Shown here piece by piece: positions 36,452-45,783 of a DNA stretch of 64,000 bases. The translations under genes and the position numbers were made by a program. The notes below the pieces were generated by a model. The model was given only the letters and a program-made list of their open reading frames with translations. It was not told the DNA's origin and did not search any database. The stretch is taken from assembly GCA_963760375.1 (NCBI GenBank), contig CAVXCS010000001.1, positions 62,001 through 126,000 on the forward strand. The letters run 5' to 3'. The number at the start of each line of letters is the position of its first letter. Positions within the stretch are counted from its first letter, which is position 1. The DNA comes from Pelagihabitans sp963760375 (GTDB lineage: Bacteria > Bacteroidota > Bacteroidia > Flavobacteriales > Flavobacteriaceae).

Positions 36452-36973
36452 ATGAATACCTCAGAACTTCCCTTTGCCCAACACCCAATTTTGAAAGTTG
36501 TGTTGGTTTTAGCGCTGTTGCTTCAAGGCTGTCAGCAGCAGATCAAAGAAATGCCGGTCGAACAAATTACACTGCCCGTTAAAGAAACCGTAGAGTACTT
36601 TAGCCTGCGCCCAGAGACCGAAAAGGCCTATGGCTATACCCACGCGGTTAAAATCGGAAACGATATCAAAATATCCGGAGCCGTGAGCATGGACGATGCG
36701 GGCGCACCAACGGCCACCGGAGATCTATTGCAACAAATGAAAAACTGTTATTCGGATCTCGATCAGATCTTAAAACATTTTGGCTGTACCTTCGAAGATG
36801 TGGTGGTCGAAAATGTCTTTACCACGGACATGCCCAAATTTTTGGAACTTTCGGGCTATCGCAATGAAATTTACACCAAGCAATTCCCGGCAGGTTCCTG
36901 GTTGGGCGTTAAGGAACTGGCTTTGCCGGAGTTCCTGATCGAAATAGAATTGGAAGTCTACAAAGCAGAATAA
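36452..36973 (+). CDS. RidA-like lipoprotein
   Basis: This 173-residue protein has a signal peptide with lipobox LLLQGC (lipid cysteine near 27) and a RidA/YjgF-fold domain (from about residue 60: IGNDIKISGAVSMDDAG, QMKNCYSDLDQILKHFG, VFTTDMPKFLELSGYR). RidA enzymes deaminate reactive enamines and imines. The catalytic arginine of RidA, in the PAR motif, is replaced: this protein reads PAGSWLGVKEL, with glycine instead. It is exported and attached to a membrane, which is unusual for a metabolic cytosolic family. A binding role is more likely than enamine deaminase activity. It lies 15 bases before the serine hydrolase start. Confidence 0.8.
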   Translation: MNTSELPFAQHPILKVVLVLALLLQGCQQQIKEMPVEQITLPVKETVEYFSLRPETEKAYGYTHAVKIGNDIKISGAVSMDDAGAPTATGDLLQQMKNCYSDLDQILKHFGCTFEDVVVENVFTTDMPKFLELSGYRNEIYTKQFPAGSWLGVKELALPEFLIEIELEVYKAE

Positions 36974-36988
36974 CTTAAACATAACGGT

Positions 36989-38565
36989 TTGAAAAATTGG
37001 GGTGCCATTTTCATTGTCGGTTGTGCGGTCGTCACAAGTGCCTGTAAACAAGATGCCCTTCCGCAGGTCGAGCAATCCACGGTAGAGCCCTCGGTATCGA
37101 ACACCTATATTCCCGAGGCCTTTGGTTTGGACGAACGGATCTCGTTGATCAAGACCAAGGAGGCCGAATTTCAAAACCTGATCGAAAAGCATGCGCTGTC
37201 GGAACATATCCCCGGGGTGGTCTTTGGATTGGTAGTGGACGACCAATTGGTGGCCACTGCGGCAACAGGGGTCCTGGATCTGGAACAAAAACGCCCTGCA
37301 ACCCCTACATCGGCATTTCGCATCGCTTCGATGACCAAAAGTTTTACGGCAATGGCCATCCTTAAATTAAGGGATGAAGGCAAATTGTCATTGACCGATC
37401 CCGTGGAGAAGTTTATTCCCGAAATGGCCAAGCTTGCCTATCCGACCAGCGACAGTCCCATCATCGATATCGAAAACCTGCTTACCATGACCGCTGGCTT
37501 TCCGGAGGACAATCCCTGGGGTGACCGCCAATTGGACAAACCCGACCAGATGCTGATCGATTTGGTCTCAGAAGGGATTTCCTTTTCGAACGTTCCTTCC
37601 ATGAGTTTTGAATACAGCAACACGGCCTATGCGCTCTTGGGCCACTTGGTTACAAAAATTTCGGGGCAACCCTTTCAGCAGTATATTACCGAGCACCTAT
37701 TGAAACCCTTGAAAATGGTGCATACCTATTGGGAAGTGGATGTGGTGCCCCCGGCAGATCTGGCTTTGGGTTATCGTTGGGAAGATGGTAGCTGGAAACT
37801 CGAACCCATGCTGCACGACGGCTCTTTTGGGGCCATGGGTGGTTTGATCACCACAATTGAAGATTTCAGCAAGTATGTCAGCTTTCATCTTTCTGCCTGG
37901 CCGCCCCGTAGTACGGAAGAAATAGGGCCGGTGAAAAGAAGTACCCTGCGCGAGATGCATACCCCCCAATTCAGCAGACTTTATAGTGAAGCGAAAGACT
38001 CGAACGACGATACCTGTCCGTCATGGTTGGCTATGGCTTCGGCCTTGGCATCCAAAAAAACTGCAAGGAAATCACTTCGGTAGGCCATGGCGGAGCCTTG
38101 CCGGGATTCGGAAGCAATTATGTGTTCTATCCCGAATACGGGATAGGGCTTATGGCCTTTGGCAACCTTACCTATACGTCCCCTTGGCCGCTGCGCGACT
38201 TGGCCAAAATACTGTTCGACTCGCTTGGCCTACAGCCCCGCAAACTCCCTATCTCGGATATCTTGGCCCAGCGGCAACAACAGCTTGCCCAAATGATCAC
38301 CACATGGGACAGCAAACTTGAATCTAAAATATTGGCGGAAAATTTTTACCTTGATGCGTCGCGCGAACATCGCAGGGCCAAAATCGAGGCATTGTTACAG
38401 GAGGCAGGCCCCATACTGAGTACCGATCCCATAGTCCCTGAAAATCAACTAAGGGGGACTTTTGTGATGAAAACCGAAAAAGGGTTGTTGCGCGTTTATT
38501 TTACCTTGACCCCGGAAATCGACCCCAAAGTCCAAGATCTGGAAGTAAGTTTTGAACCAAAATAG
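36989..38565 (+). pseudogene. Class C beta-lactamase-like serine hydrolase, single-base frameshift
   Basis: The gene starts at TTG and encodes a lipoprotein (lipobox VVTSAC, Cys19) with a class C beta-lactamase/esterase fold. The SxxK motif is Ser114-Met-Thr-Lys117 in IASMTKSFTAMAIL, and the YxN motif is FEYSNTAYALLG near 208. The frame breaks near 38020: the first frame continues into non-homologous residues and stops at 38083, while the next frame resumes the family sequence GYGFGLGIQ, VGHGGALPGFGSNY and runs to 38565. One missing base would restore a protein of about 525 residues. It follows the RidA-like lipoprotein gene by 15 bases, so the two are probably co-transcribed. Confidence 0.85.
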
Positions 38566-38619
38566 GGGCATTCAACATTCAGAAGCAAATCCTAACCATC
38601 AATGATCATAACATTCTTT

Positions 38620-39858
38620 TCAAGGGGCCACCTTTTTCACCAAACGGCCCACGGTAAGGCCCTGCACAATGATTGAGAACACCACCACCACATAGGTGAT
38701 CACCAAGAACAGATCTCGGTTCAGGGCTTCGGTAAGCCCCAATGCCAAGGCAATGGAAATTCCGCCCCGGAGGCCGCCCCAGGTCATGATCAGGTTGGTC
38801 CTAGGGACAAAATCGAGCCTTTCACTGAAAAATTTAATGGGCAAGAACAAGGATAGGTAGCGGCAGAGCAACACTGTGGGGATTGCTAATAAACCGGCAA
38901 GGATATAATCGACATTAAAGGTCAAGACCAAGATCTCCATGCCGATCAAAACGAACAACAGGGTATTCAGTAAAATATCGATCAGCTCCCAAAATTTATC
39001 GACATAGGTTTCAGTGACTTCCGACATCGCACTGTCGCGCAGGGTATCGTTCCCGACCACCAAGCCGGCCGCAACCATCGCCAAGGGTGCCGACATATGG
39101 AAGTGTTGCGCAATAACGGTGCCTAGCATGACGGCAGCCAAAGTGATGATTACCTCGATGTCATAATCATCTATCGATTTCATGAGTCTGTAGGTGATCC
39201 ATCCGATCAATAAGCCCAACAGGATCCCTCCGATAACCTCGACCCCAAAAAGTTCCAAAACGTCCATTGCGCCGATACTTTCCTTGGAGGGAGAAGCGAA
39301 CTGGTAAATGGTGAGAAATACCACCACGCCTACCCCATCGTTGAACAGGGATTCCCCGACGATCTTGGTCTCCAATTTTTTAGGGACGCCGGCCTGTTTC
39401 AAAATACCCAAGACAGCTATGGGGTCGGTGGGTGAAATCAGTGCCCCGAACAGCAAGCATTGTATAAAGGGAAGTTGTAGATCGATCAATTGTAGGCCAT
39501 AAAACATCATAAAACCGACCAAAAAAGTTGATACCAATACCCCTAAGGTGGAAAACGCCAGAATGGGCCATCGCTGTACCTTCAACTGATCAAAATTAGT
39601 GTGCAATGCGCCGGCAAACAGTAAAAAACTGAGCATGATGTCGAGCAAAACAGTCTTAAAATCGATTTGGGAAATGATGTATCGCTCTGCATTCAACAGC
39701 GAATCATCGAAATAACTCAGGGCGAAAACACCCAGGGTAAACACAATGGTGATAACCATCAGTCCGATGGTTGTCGGCAATTTCAAAAAACGGGTGTTGA
39801 GATAACCAAACAGCGCAGATAGAAAAACAAGGATGGAAATAATCACAAAATAATCCAT
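38620..39858 (-). CDS. CPA1-type Na+/H+ antiporter
   Basis: This 412-residue membrane protein has about twelve hydrophobic segments and matches the CPA1 (NhaP-like) cation:proton antiporter family. The conserved ion-binding region is QCLLFGALISPTDPIAVLGI (about 130-150), containing the TDP motif, and LFNDGVGVVVF. The C-terminal regulatory domain of larger homologues is absent. The ATG at 39858 is preferred to an in-frame upstream start because it begins the first membrane segment. It stands alone on the minus strand. Ion specificity cannot be told from sequence. Confidence 0.9.
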   Translation of the reverse strand: MDYFVIISILVFLSALFGYLNTRFLKLPTTIGLMVITIVFTLGVFALSYFDDSLLNAERYIISQIDFKTVLLDIMLSFLLFAGALHTNFDQLKVQRWPILAFSTLGVLVSTFLVGFMMFYGLQLIDLQLPFIQCLLFGALISPTDPIAVLGILKQAGVPKKLETKIVGESLFNDGVGVVVFLTIYQFASPSKESIGAMDVLELFGVEVIGGILLGLLIGWITYRLMKSIDDYDIEVIITLAAVMLGTVIAQHFHMSAPLAMVAAGLVVGNDTLRDSAMSEVTETYVDKFWELIDILLNTLLFVLIGMEILVLTFNVDYILAGLLAIPTVLLCRYLSLFLPIKFFSERLDFVPRTNLIMTWGGLRGGISIALALGLTEALNRDLFLVITYVVVVFSIIVQGLTVGRLVKKVAP

Positions 39859-40297
39859 AAAAGAGGCTCGGTTTGGTTTCAATGCAAAAATGCAAAAAAA
39901 ATCAGCCATCAATTGCACCTTGGGCGTATTTATCGTTCAATCCTATCGTTGGGGCGTTTTAGCCGATATGATCAAGTATAATTCAATTGAACGGGTTGTG
40001 CATTTCAGATTGCGATGATACAGCTTCAATGAAAATACAAACGCTAATATTAGAGCGGCTTTTGAATAGGTTTATGTAAGGAAGTCCATATAAAAAAATA
40101 ATGCTGGAGTCCACTATACCATTGGTTTTTTCCACTGTGCTATGTGCCACTTCTGCCAATTTAAAATCATTTTCTTTGGACAATGAGTGCCAGGAATCAC
40201 CCACCTATGGTTCCCATTCACTATATTTATTTAATTATTCAATACATGAAACATTCAATACCTACCCTTTTATAATTCAATTCCTAACCCTTCGACC
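39859..40297. other. AT-rich intergenic region, no gene supported
   Basis: About 440 bases between a minus-strand antiporter and the cupin gene hold no supported gene; a 73-codon frame on the minus strand has no features of a gene. Direct repeats ATTCAATAC at 40237-40245 and 40253-40261, spaced 16 bases, lie 37 bases before the cupin start and could be an operator. The promoter-like element TTCACTATATTTATTT is at 40217-40232. Confidence 0.4.
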
Positions 40298-40861
40298 ATG
40301 AAGCGACGCAACTGGATTACCGGCATAATGGCCACAATACCGATAGTGTTGTTTGGCAAAACCAAAACGCTTGAATTATCACAACAAACAAAGGGCTTTA
40401 AAGTAAAGGCAGGCGAAGCTCGGTTCGGCAAACATTTTAAAATGAAGGGGGTAACGCTGAATATGCTCGATGTTAAAATTTCTGGGACGGATACGGCTGA
40501 CGAACTTTCGGTTTTTGAGCAGACGGGCCTCACGCCAAAAGGCGGACCACCCTTGCACATCCATGCAGATCAGGATGAATGGTTTTATGTGATCGAAGGG
40601 GACTATCGCTTTCAAGTGGGCAATGATCAATATGACATGCAAGCGGGCGACACTATTTTTCTTCCCAAGAAAATTCCCCATGCATTCATTCAACTGTCCG
40701 ATCATGGAAAAATGATCGTATCTTATCTACCGGCGGGGAAGATGGAAGCCTTTTTTGCCATTACCGATCAATGGGATACGCCCCCAACGCCAAAAGAAAT
40801 CGCAGAAGTCTTTGCGGAACACGGCATGCAGGTGGTGGGTCCGCCCCTAAAGGTCATCTGA
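40298..40861 (+). CDS. Exported cupin domain protein with possible Tat leader
   Basis: This 187-residue protein starts with MKRRNWITGIMATIPIVLFG, a twin-arginine-like leader. It then has one cupin barrel with the metal ligands in PPLHIHADQDEWFYVIEGDY (His87, His89, Glu94) and the second motif histidine in KKIPHAFIQL (His128). The four residues fit a mononuclear metal site, so a dioxygenase or sugar-modifying role is possible; no substrate can be named. It sits 35 bases upstream of the ureohydrolase gene on the same strand. Confidence 0.75.
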   Translation: MKRRNWITGIMATIPIVLFGKTKTLELSQQTKGFKVKAGEARFGKHFKMKGVTLNMLDVKISGTDTADELSVFEQTGLTPKGGPPLHIHADQDEWFYVIEGDYRFQVGNDQYDMQAGDTIFLPKKIPHAFIQLSDHGKMIVSYLPAGKMEAFFAITDQWDTPPTPKEIAEVFAEHGMQVVGPPLKVI

Positions 40862-40895
40862 AACGATAAGATAACAGCTTATAAGGCATCCTAAA

Positions 40896-41678
40896 ATGGC
40901 AGAAATTATTATACAAGGCATCAGCTTCGATGCCAAATCATCTTTTCAAGTCGGACCTGGCGAGGCTCCTCCGGTGATTCGAGAAGCCTTGTATAGTGGA
41001 TCCATGAACCTTTATTCCGAAAATGGCATGAGCATCGAAGGCGACCGGGTCACCGATAAGGGCGATTTCACGATCGATGCCTACTTCGATATTGAAAAAA
41101 TAACAAGGAAGCACCTTGGTGAATCGGATAAGATTTTGACCCTTGGCGGTGACCATTCCATTACATTTCCCATTATAAAGGCCTTCTCCGAAAAATATTC
41201 ACGTATGGACATTTTGCATATCGATGCCCATGCAGATCTCTATCATGAATATGAGGGCGATCCCTACTCCCATGCTTGTCCGTTTGCCCGCATCATGGAA
41301 AATGGCCTGGCGGTACGATTGCTGCAGGTAGGTATACGAACGCTCAATCCGCATCAGTTTGCACAAGCACAAAAATTTGGGGTGGAGGTACATGAAATGA
41401 AAAATCTGGACCTCACACAGCATTTTGAATTCAACAACCCGCTGTACATTTCGCTCGATATGGATGGTTTCGACCCGGCCCATGCCCCAGGGGTATCGCA
41501 TCACGAGCCTGGGGGACTTACCCCCAGACAGGTCATTGGCCTGATACAATCACTAAAAGGAAAAGTGATTGGGGCAGATATCGTGGAATATAATCCCGAT
41601 CGTGATTTCCAAAAAATGACAGGATATTTAGCAGCCAAGATGATGAAGGAAATCTTGGGAAAAATGTTGGAGACCTAA
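40896..41678 (+). CDS. Arginase/agmatinase family ureohydrolase
   Basis: This 260-residue cytoplasmic enzyme belongs to the ureohydrolase family. The binuclear manganese site is visible: GGDHS (His87), ILHIDAHADLYHEY (Asp110, His112, Asp114) and YISLDMDGFDPAHAPG (Asp188, Asp190). Length is near that of agmatinases and formimidoylglutamases. Agmatinase (agmatine to putrescine plus urea) is a plausible substrate assignment but other guanidino compounds are possible. It follows the cupin gene by 35 bases. Confidence 0.85.
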   Translation: MAEIIIQGISFDAKSSFQVGPGEAPPVIREALYSGSMNLYSENGMSIEGDRVTDKGDFTIDAYFDIEKITRKHLGESDKILTLGGDHSITFPIIKAFSEKYSRMDILHIDAHADLYHEYEGDPYSHACPFARIMENGLAVRLLQVGIRTLNPHQFAQAQKFGVEVHEMKNLDLTQHFEFNNPLYISLDMDGFDPAHAPGVSHHEPGGLTPRQVIGLIQSLKGKVIGADIVEYNPDRDFQKMTGYLAAKMMKEILGKMLET

Positions 41679-41739
41679 AATGGTAAATTTCCAAGGCCTA
41701 TTGGTCAATACAAGTTTCAGCACCTATATCAACTACCCC

Positions 41740-43101
41740 ATGAATAAGAAATACAAGTTTTTAATGATGCTATCGCTGCTTGCCATAGCCTTGGGCGCAC
41801 AAACCCCGGCACAGCACTATTTTGAATGGACCCAATTGCCTTTTACAAAAGAGGAACTTTCCCAACGTAGGGAAAAACTTATCGATCACCTACAGGAGCG
41901 GGGAGCAACTGGCCTGGTAGTGGTTCCAGCAAGTGATGGCATCTCCTCAGGGGAGACTTTTCGCCAAAACGATGACTTTTATTATTTCACGGGCTTGGAA
42001 TTACCCAATAGTATATTGGTAATCGATATCGATCAAAAATCCGCGAAAATATATGTTCCCGAAACAGACCCCCGATTTTATAGCGCGTCCAGACCCAATG
42101 ATTTTCCGGGAAGGCCCTTATTGTATGATATGGCCATCGCATCCCGGTCTGGGCTCCCCCTAGCGGATATCGATGCATTTTCCGAACGGATGGATCAGGT
42201 GGCCATGGCCAAAACCAAAATATGGATCGATAAGGGAAAACCCGAAACAGTTAGCCTGGCACCACTCGATTATTTTACAATCCCCTCGCCCGAAGATTTA
42301 TTGATAAATGCGTTGCTCTCCCGACATCCGGATTTACAAATCGAAAACAGCTATGAAGCCATTGCCCGTTTAAGAATGGTCAAATCGCCCGAGGAAATTA
42401 AATTATTGCGAAAGGCCACTACCATCAACGTGGATGCGATCAAGATTGCGGCCAAAAGCCTTAGGGCCGGCGTCGACGAACGATTTTTGGAGGGTGTCTT
42501 GGAGGGCAGTTATAAAATGAACGGCGCCCAGCGATTGGCCTTCGGATCGATCATCAAATCGGGACCCAACTCCCTCTGGCCATGGCGTATTTTGGCCACG
42601 CATTACGACCGGCGTAACCGGCAAATGGCAGATGGGGATTTGGTGATATTTGATGTGGGCTGCGAATACGACCAATACGTAAGCGATGTGGGCCGTACTT
42701 TTCCCGTATCGGGCACTTTTGATCAAAAACAAAGGGAAACACTGCGCATGGAGGTGGCCATCGCTGATTCGATATTGGCGCACATTAAACCGGGTATCCG
42801 TTTTTCCGACCTCAAAGCATTGACCGACCGTATTATTCCGGATGAAGCGAAGCCCTATATGCAAGTCGCTTTACATTTCGGGCATCATCTCGGACTCTCC
42901 ACGGGCGATCCCAGCTTGCCGGAAGCACCCCTGCAAGTCGGTATGGTCTTCACCGTTGAACCATGGTATTATAACCACGTTGCACAAATGGCCGTATTCA
43001 CAGAAGATGTGGTCCTGGTCACGGAAAACGGTTGCGAAATATTGAGCAAGGCCCTCCCGAGAAGCCCCGAGGCGCTTGAAAAATTGATGAAGGCCGAATA
43101 A
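41740..43101 (+). CDS. Exported aminopeptidase P-like M24 peptidase
   Basis: This 453-residue protein has a signal peptide (ending near residue 20, ALGAQ), an N-terminal creatinase-like domain from about 30, and an M24 pita-bread metallopeptidase domain from about 205. Metal ligands can be traced in VIFDVGCEYDQYVSDVGRTF (Asp), ALHFGHHLGLS (His), TVEPWYY (Glu) and EDVVLVTENGCEI (Glu). Aminopeptidase P removes an N-terminal residue before proline. The ATG at 41740 gives the signal peptide; an upstream in-frame ATG at 41680, almost touching the ureohydrolase stop, does not. It is close behind that gene. Confidence 0.88.
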   Translation: MNKKYKFLMMLSLLAIALGAQTPAQHYFEWTQLPFTKEELSQRREKLIDHLQERGATGLVVVPASDGISSGETFRQNDDFYYFTGLELPNSILVIDIDQKSAKIYVPETDPRFYSASRPNDFPGRPLLYDMAIASRSGLPLADIDAFSERMDQVAMAKTKIWIDKGKPETVSLAPLDYFTIPSPEDLLINALLSRHPDLQIENSYEAIARLRMVKSPEEIKLLRKATTINVDAIKIAAKSLRAGVDERFLEGVLEGSYKMNGAQRLAFGSIIKSGPNSLWPWRILATHYDRRNRQMADGDLVIFDVGCEYDQYVSDVGRTFPVSGTFDQKQRETLRMEVAIADSILAHIKPGIRFSDLKALTDRIIPDEAKPYMQVALHFGHHLGLSTGDPSLPEAPLQVGMVFTVEPWYYNHVAQMAVFTEDVVLVTENGCEILSKALPRSPEALEKLMKAE

Positions 43102-43134
43102 AACAAGTCATGATTTTGGCTTAGGACCAAAAAA

Positions 43135-44088
43135 TCAGAAAACGACTTGGCGTAAATGCTTTTTCAGGTAGCGATCGAGCCCGTCATACTCGGTAATGGA
43201 CAGCTCAATGGGTGCCGCCTTGGCGTTCGACAGTGCCTGTTCTTTCCGTTTTGCCCCAACCAGCACCGAAGTGATTCCTTTTTGCTGAGCTGCCCAGGCA
43301 ATGGCTATTTGAGCGACGGTACAATGGTGATTTGCCGAAATCGTATCCAAAAGTAGTAAAAGTCCCTGTATATAAGGCCATAGATCGGGCTTGTAATAAT
43401 CATAGAACCGCGACCTATTGTCCTGTTCGGAAAACGTCGGAAGCGATCTGTATTTTCCGGTAAGCAATCCTCCGGCCAGCGTGCCATAGGTGATCAGTCC
43501 GATCTGCTCGGCCATACAATAAGGGACGGTTTCCGCTTCGATCTTGCGTTGCAGCATGGAAAAATGGGGCTGCAGGCTCACAATATCCGAAAATTGCCGT
43601 GCCTCTTCGATCAGATCCACCGAAAAATTGGAGACCCCGAGATACCGAAACTTTCCCTGCTCCCTCAACTTGATGAGCGCTGCCATTGAGTCGGCCAAAG
43701 GGGTATTCGCGTCGGGCCAATGTATTTGATAAAGATCGATGTATTCGGTGCCCAAACGCCTCAAGGAGGCCTCCATGTCCTTCACAATGTTCTTGGGACT
43801 CAAATCGCGGATAAAACGGTCTTTGGTGCGGATCACGCCCGTCTTTGTGGCCAGTACCACCTGATCTCTTTTTCCGGCAATGGCCTTCCCTACCACAGTT
43901 TCTGCATGACCGGCCCCATAGGCCGGAGCGGTGTCGATGAAGTTGATGCCGACATCCAAGGCCGCGTGGATGGCCGCTATCGAATCATGATCTTCGACCG
44001 ACCCCCAAAAATCGTTCCCCATGGCCCAAGTACCCAATCCAATGGTCGAAATGTTCAAGTCGGTGTGTGGAATTTTACGAAAGTGCAT
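43135..44088 (-). CDS. Aldo/keto reductase
   Basis: This 317-residue TIM-barrel oxidoreductase has the family marks GINFIDTAPAYGAGHAE (Asp and Tyr of the catalytic tetrad), VVLATKTGV (Lys) and DLYQIHWPDA (His). The NADP-binding end is in KGITSVLVGAKRKEQALSNA. It is cytoplasmic with no signal peptide, and stands alone on the minus strand, 119 bases after the SDR gene. The substrate is unknown; carbonyl detoxification is a common role. Confidence 0.92.
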   Translation of the reverse strand: MHFRKIPHTDLNISTIGLGTWAMGNDFWGSVEDHDSIAAIHAALDVGINFIDTAPAYGAGHAETVVGKAIAGKRDQVVLATKTGVIRTKDRFIRDLSPKNIVKDMEASLRRLGTEYIDLYQIHWPDANTPLADSMAALIKLREQGKFRYLGVSNFSVDLIEEARQFSDIVSLQPHFSMLQRKIEAETVPYCMAEQIGLITYGTLAGGLLTGKYRSLPTFSEQDNRSRFYDYYKPDLWPYIQGLLLLLDTISANHHCTVAQIAIAWAAQQKGITSVLVGAKRKEQALSNAKAAPIELSITEYDGLDRYLKKHLRQVVF

Positions 44089-44207
44089 CTTGTCAAGATT
44101 TTGCCCATATCATCGGTCAATCAACAAGTTAAGAAATAAAAAACAACTATCCCCGGGCGTTTGATCGATGATAAGGTCTCACTTTGATCATTCCCACGAA
44201 TTGCCTT

Positions 44208-45761
44208 TTACCAGTCTATCGGGCGGTAGTCCTTTAGAAATTTGCCAGACCAGTGTTTCCCGGTATTGATGCCGTCTATCAGGGGATCCATTACCCTGGC
44301 CGCCCCGTCCACGATATCGAGTGGGGGCTGAAAATCGTGCAGTTCCTGTTTGCGCTGTGCCAGTTCTGCGGGGTCTTCGTCGGTCACCCAACCGGTATCC
44401 ACGGCATTGATAAAAATGCCCGCTTTGGCCAGGGAGCCGGCCGCCGTATGGGTGAGCATGTTCAACGCGGCTTTCGCCATGTTGGTGTGCGGATGCCTAT
44501 CTTCCTTAAAAAACCGATGGAATTTTCCTTCCATGGCAGAAACATTGATGATATGTTTTTCACCGGTACTTTCCTTTTTCATCAGTTCGGCCAATCGGTT
44601 GCAGAGCACGAATGGTGCAATCGAATTCACCAATTGCACTTCGATCATTTCAGTCGTTTCGATTTCGCCCAACTTAAGCCTCCAACTGTTGGTTTTCCTG
44701 AGATCTACCTGTTGTAGATCGGCATCCAGTGCGCCTTCCGGAAAAACTTCCGTTGTAACCAACGAATTGTCAAAACTATAGGGAATCTGTGAAAGCCTGG
44801 CGGAAGCCCTTAATCCAATACCTGGTTCTGTCCCGTGCCAACTCACCGGAAGTCCTTGGCCCGCATCGATAAGGGCACCTTTTGACAAGGCACTCAATTC
44901 CTGCAGACAGGCCAGGTGGTCTTGAAGCAGGTCGGCCGCGTATTTGGGCAGCGCATTTATTGGCAAATTTTCATTGTGCATGAGGTGCTGGTAAAATCCG
45001 GCCGGTCTTCTGACGGTCTGTGCCGCATTGTTGATCAGAATATCCAGGCGGGGATAGCGTTGCTCGAGATAGTTACAGAAAATTTCCACACTGGGAATGT
45101 GGCGCAAATCCAAACCGTGAATCTTCAATCGATGACCCCATTGGGTAAAATCGTCTTCTTTGGCAAACCTTAGGGCCGCATCTTTGGGAAATCGGGTGGT
45201 GGCCACCACGGTTGCCCCCGATCGCAGCAACATCAACGCGATGTGATAGCCTATCTTCAATCGGGCCCCCGTAAGTACCGCTACCTGTCCTTTCAAATCG
45301 CAGGTTTGGAACCTTTTAGCGTAATTGAAATCGCCGCATTCGGAACACATGCTGTCATAAAAATGGTGCAATCGGGTGTACAGGGTTTTACAGACGTAAC
45401 AGTTTCGCGGCGAAGCCAGGTGCAGTGGATCTTTTTCGACGATTTGCTGCTGTTGGAGCAGTTTGGGTGCTGTAAAAACGATAGCCTCACGGGCATTCCT
45501 GATCCCGGTCTCCTTTCGTGCCGTTTTGTCCTTGGCAGCTTTTTTTCGTTTCTCCGCCTTCTTGGCGTCTTTCTTCCGTCTGGAAAATTCCTCCCTACTG
45601 GGCCGAGAGAACATGCCGGATGCTTTGAGCAATGCGGTTCGCTGTTCCTTTGGAATTTCAAAAATTTGATCGGTATTCGCTACGAGATGGTTAAGAATGT
45701 TGATGCACTTCTCAATTTCTTCCTGAGAAACATCAGGGAAATCGTTAATGGTCGGCTTCAT
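44208..45761 (-). CDS. Atypical SDR oxidoreductase with N-terminal coiled coil and zinc ribbon
   Basis: This 517-residue protein combines three parts. Residues 1-110 hold a helical region with a strongly basic lysine/arginine segment (about 60-85). A cysteine quartet, CYVC (121, 124) and CSEC (139, 142), forms a probable zinc ribbon. From about 155 a short-chain dehydrogenase domain begins with VAVLTGARLKIGYHIALMLL. Downstream are LINNAAQTVRRP (the SDR NNA motif) and INVSAMEGKFHRFFK. The active-site YxxxK is not present: the segment is HPHTNMAKAALNML, with Thr where Tyr is expected. Oxidoreductase catalysis is doubtful. The ATG at 45761 is used. It ends the helicase-SDR pair with a 22-base gap. 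Confidence 0.8.
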   Translation of the reverse strand: MKPTINDFPDVSQEEIEKCINILNHLVANTDQIFEIPKEQRTALLKASGMFSRPSREEFSRRKKDAKKAEKRKKAAKDKTARKETGIRNAREAIVFTAPKLLQQQQIVEKDPLHLASPRNCYVCKTLYTRLHHFYDSMCSECGDFNYAKRFQTCDLKGQVAVLTGARLKIGYHIALMLLRSGATVVATTRFPKDAALRFAKEDDFTQWGHRLKIHGLDLRHIPSVEIFCNYLEQRYPRLDILINNAAQTVRRPAGFYQHLMHNENLPINALPKYAADLLQDHLACLQELSALSKGALIDAGQGLPVSWHGTEPGIGLRASARLSQIPYSFDNSLVTTEVFPEGALDADLQQVDLRKTNSWRLKLGEIETTEMIEVQLVNSIAPFVLCNRLAELMKKESTGEKHIINVSAMEGKFHRFFKEDRHPHTNMAKAALNMLTHTAAGSLAKAGIFINAVDTGWVTDEDPAELAQRKQELHDFQPPLDIVDGAARVMDPLIDGINTGKHWSGKFLKDYRPIDW

Positions 45762-45783
45762 CGTGGTATAATTTGAAACTTGG

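Noticed and set aside
39983..40204. A 73-codon minus-strand frame between the antiporter and the cupin gene
   Set aside because: No hydrophobic segment, motif or ribosome binding site supports it, and the region is AT-rich noncoding DNA.
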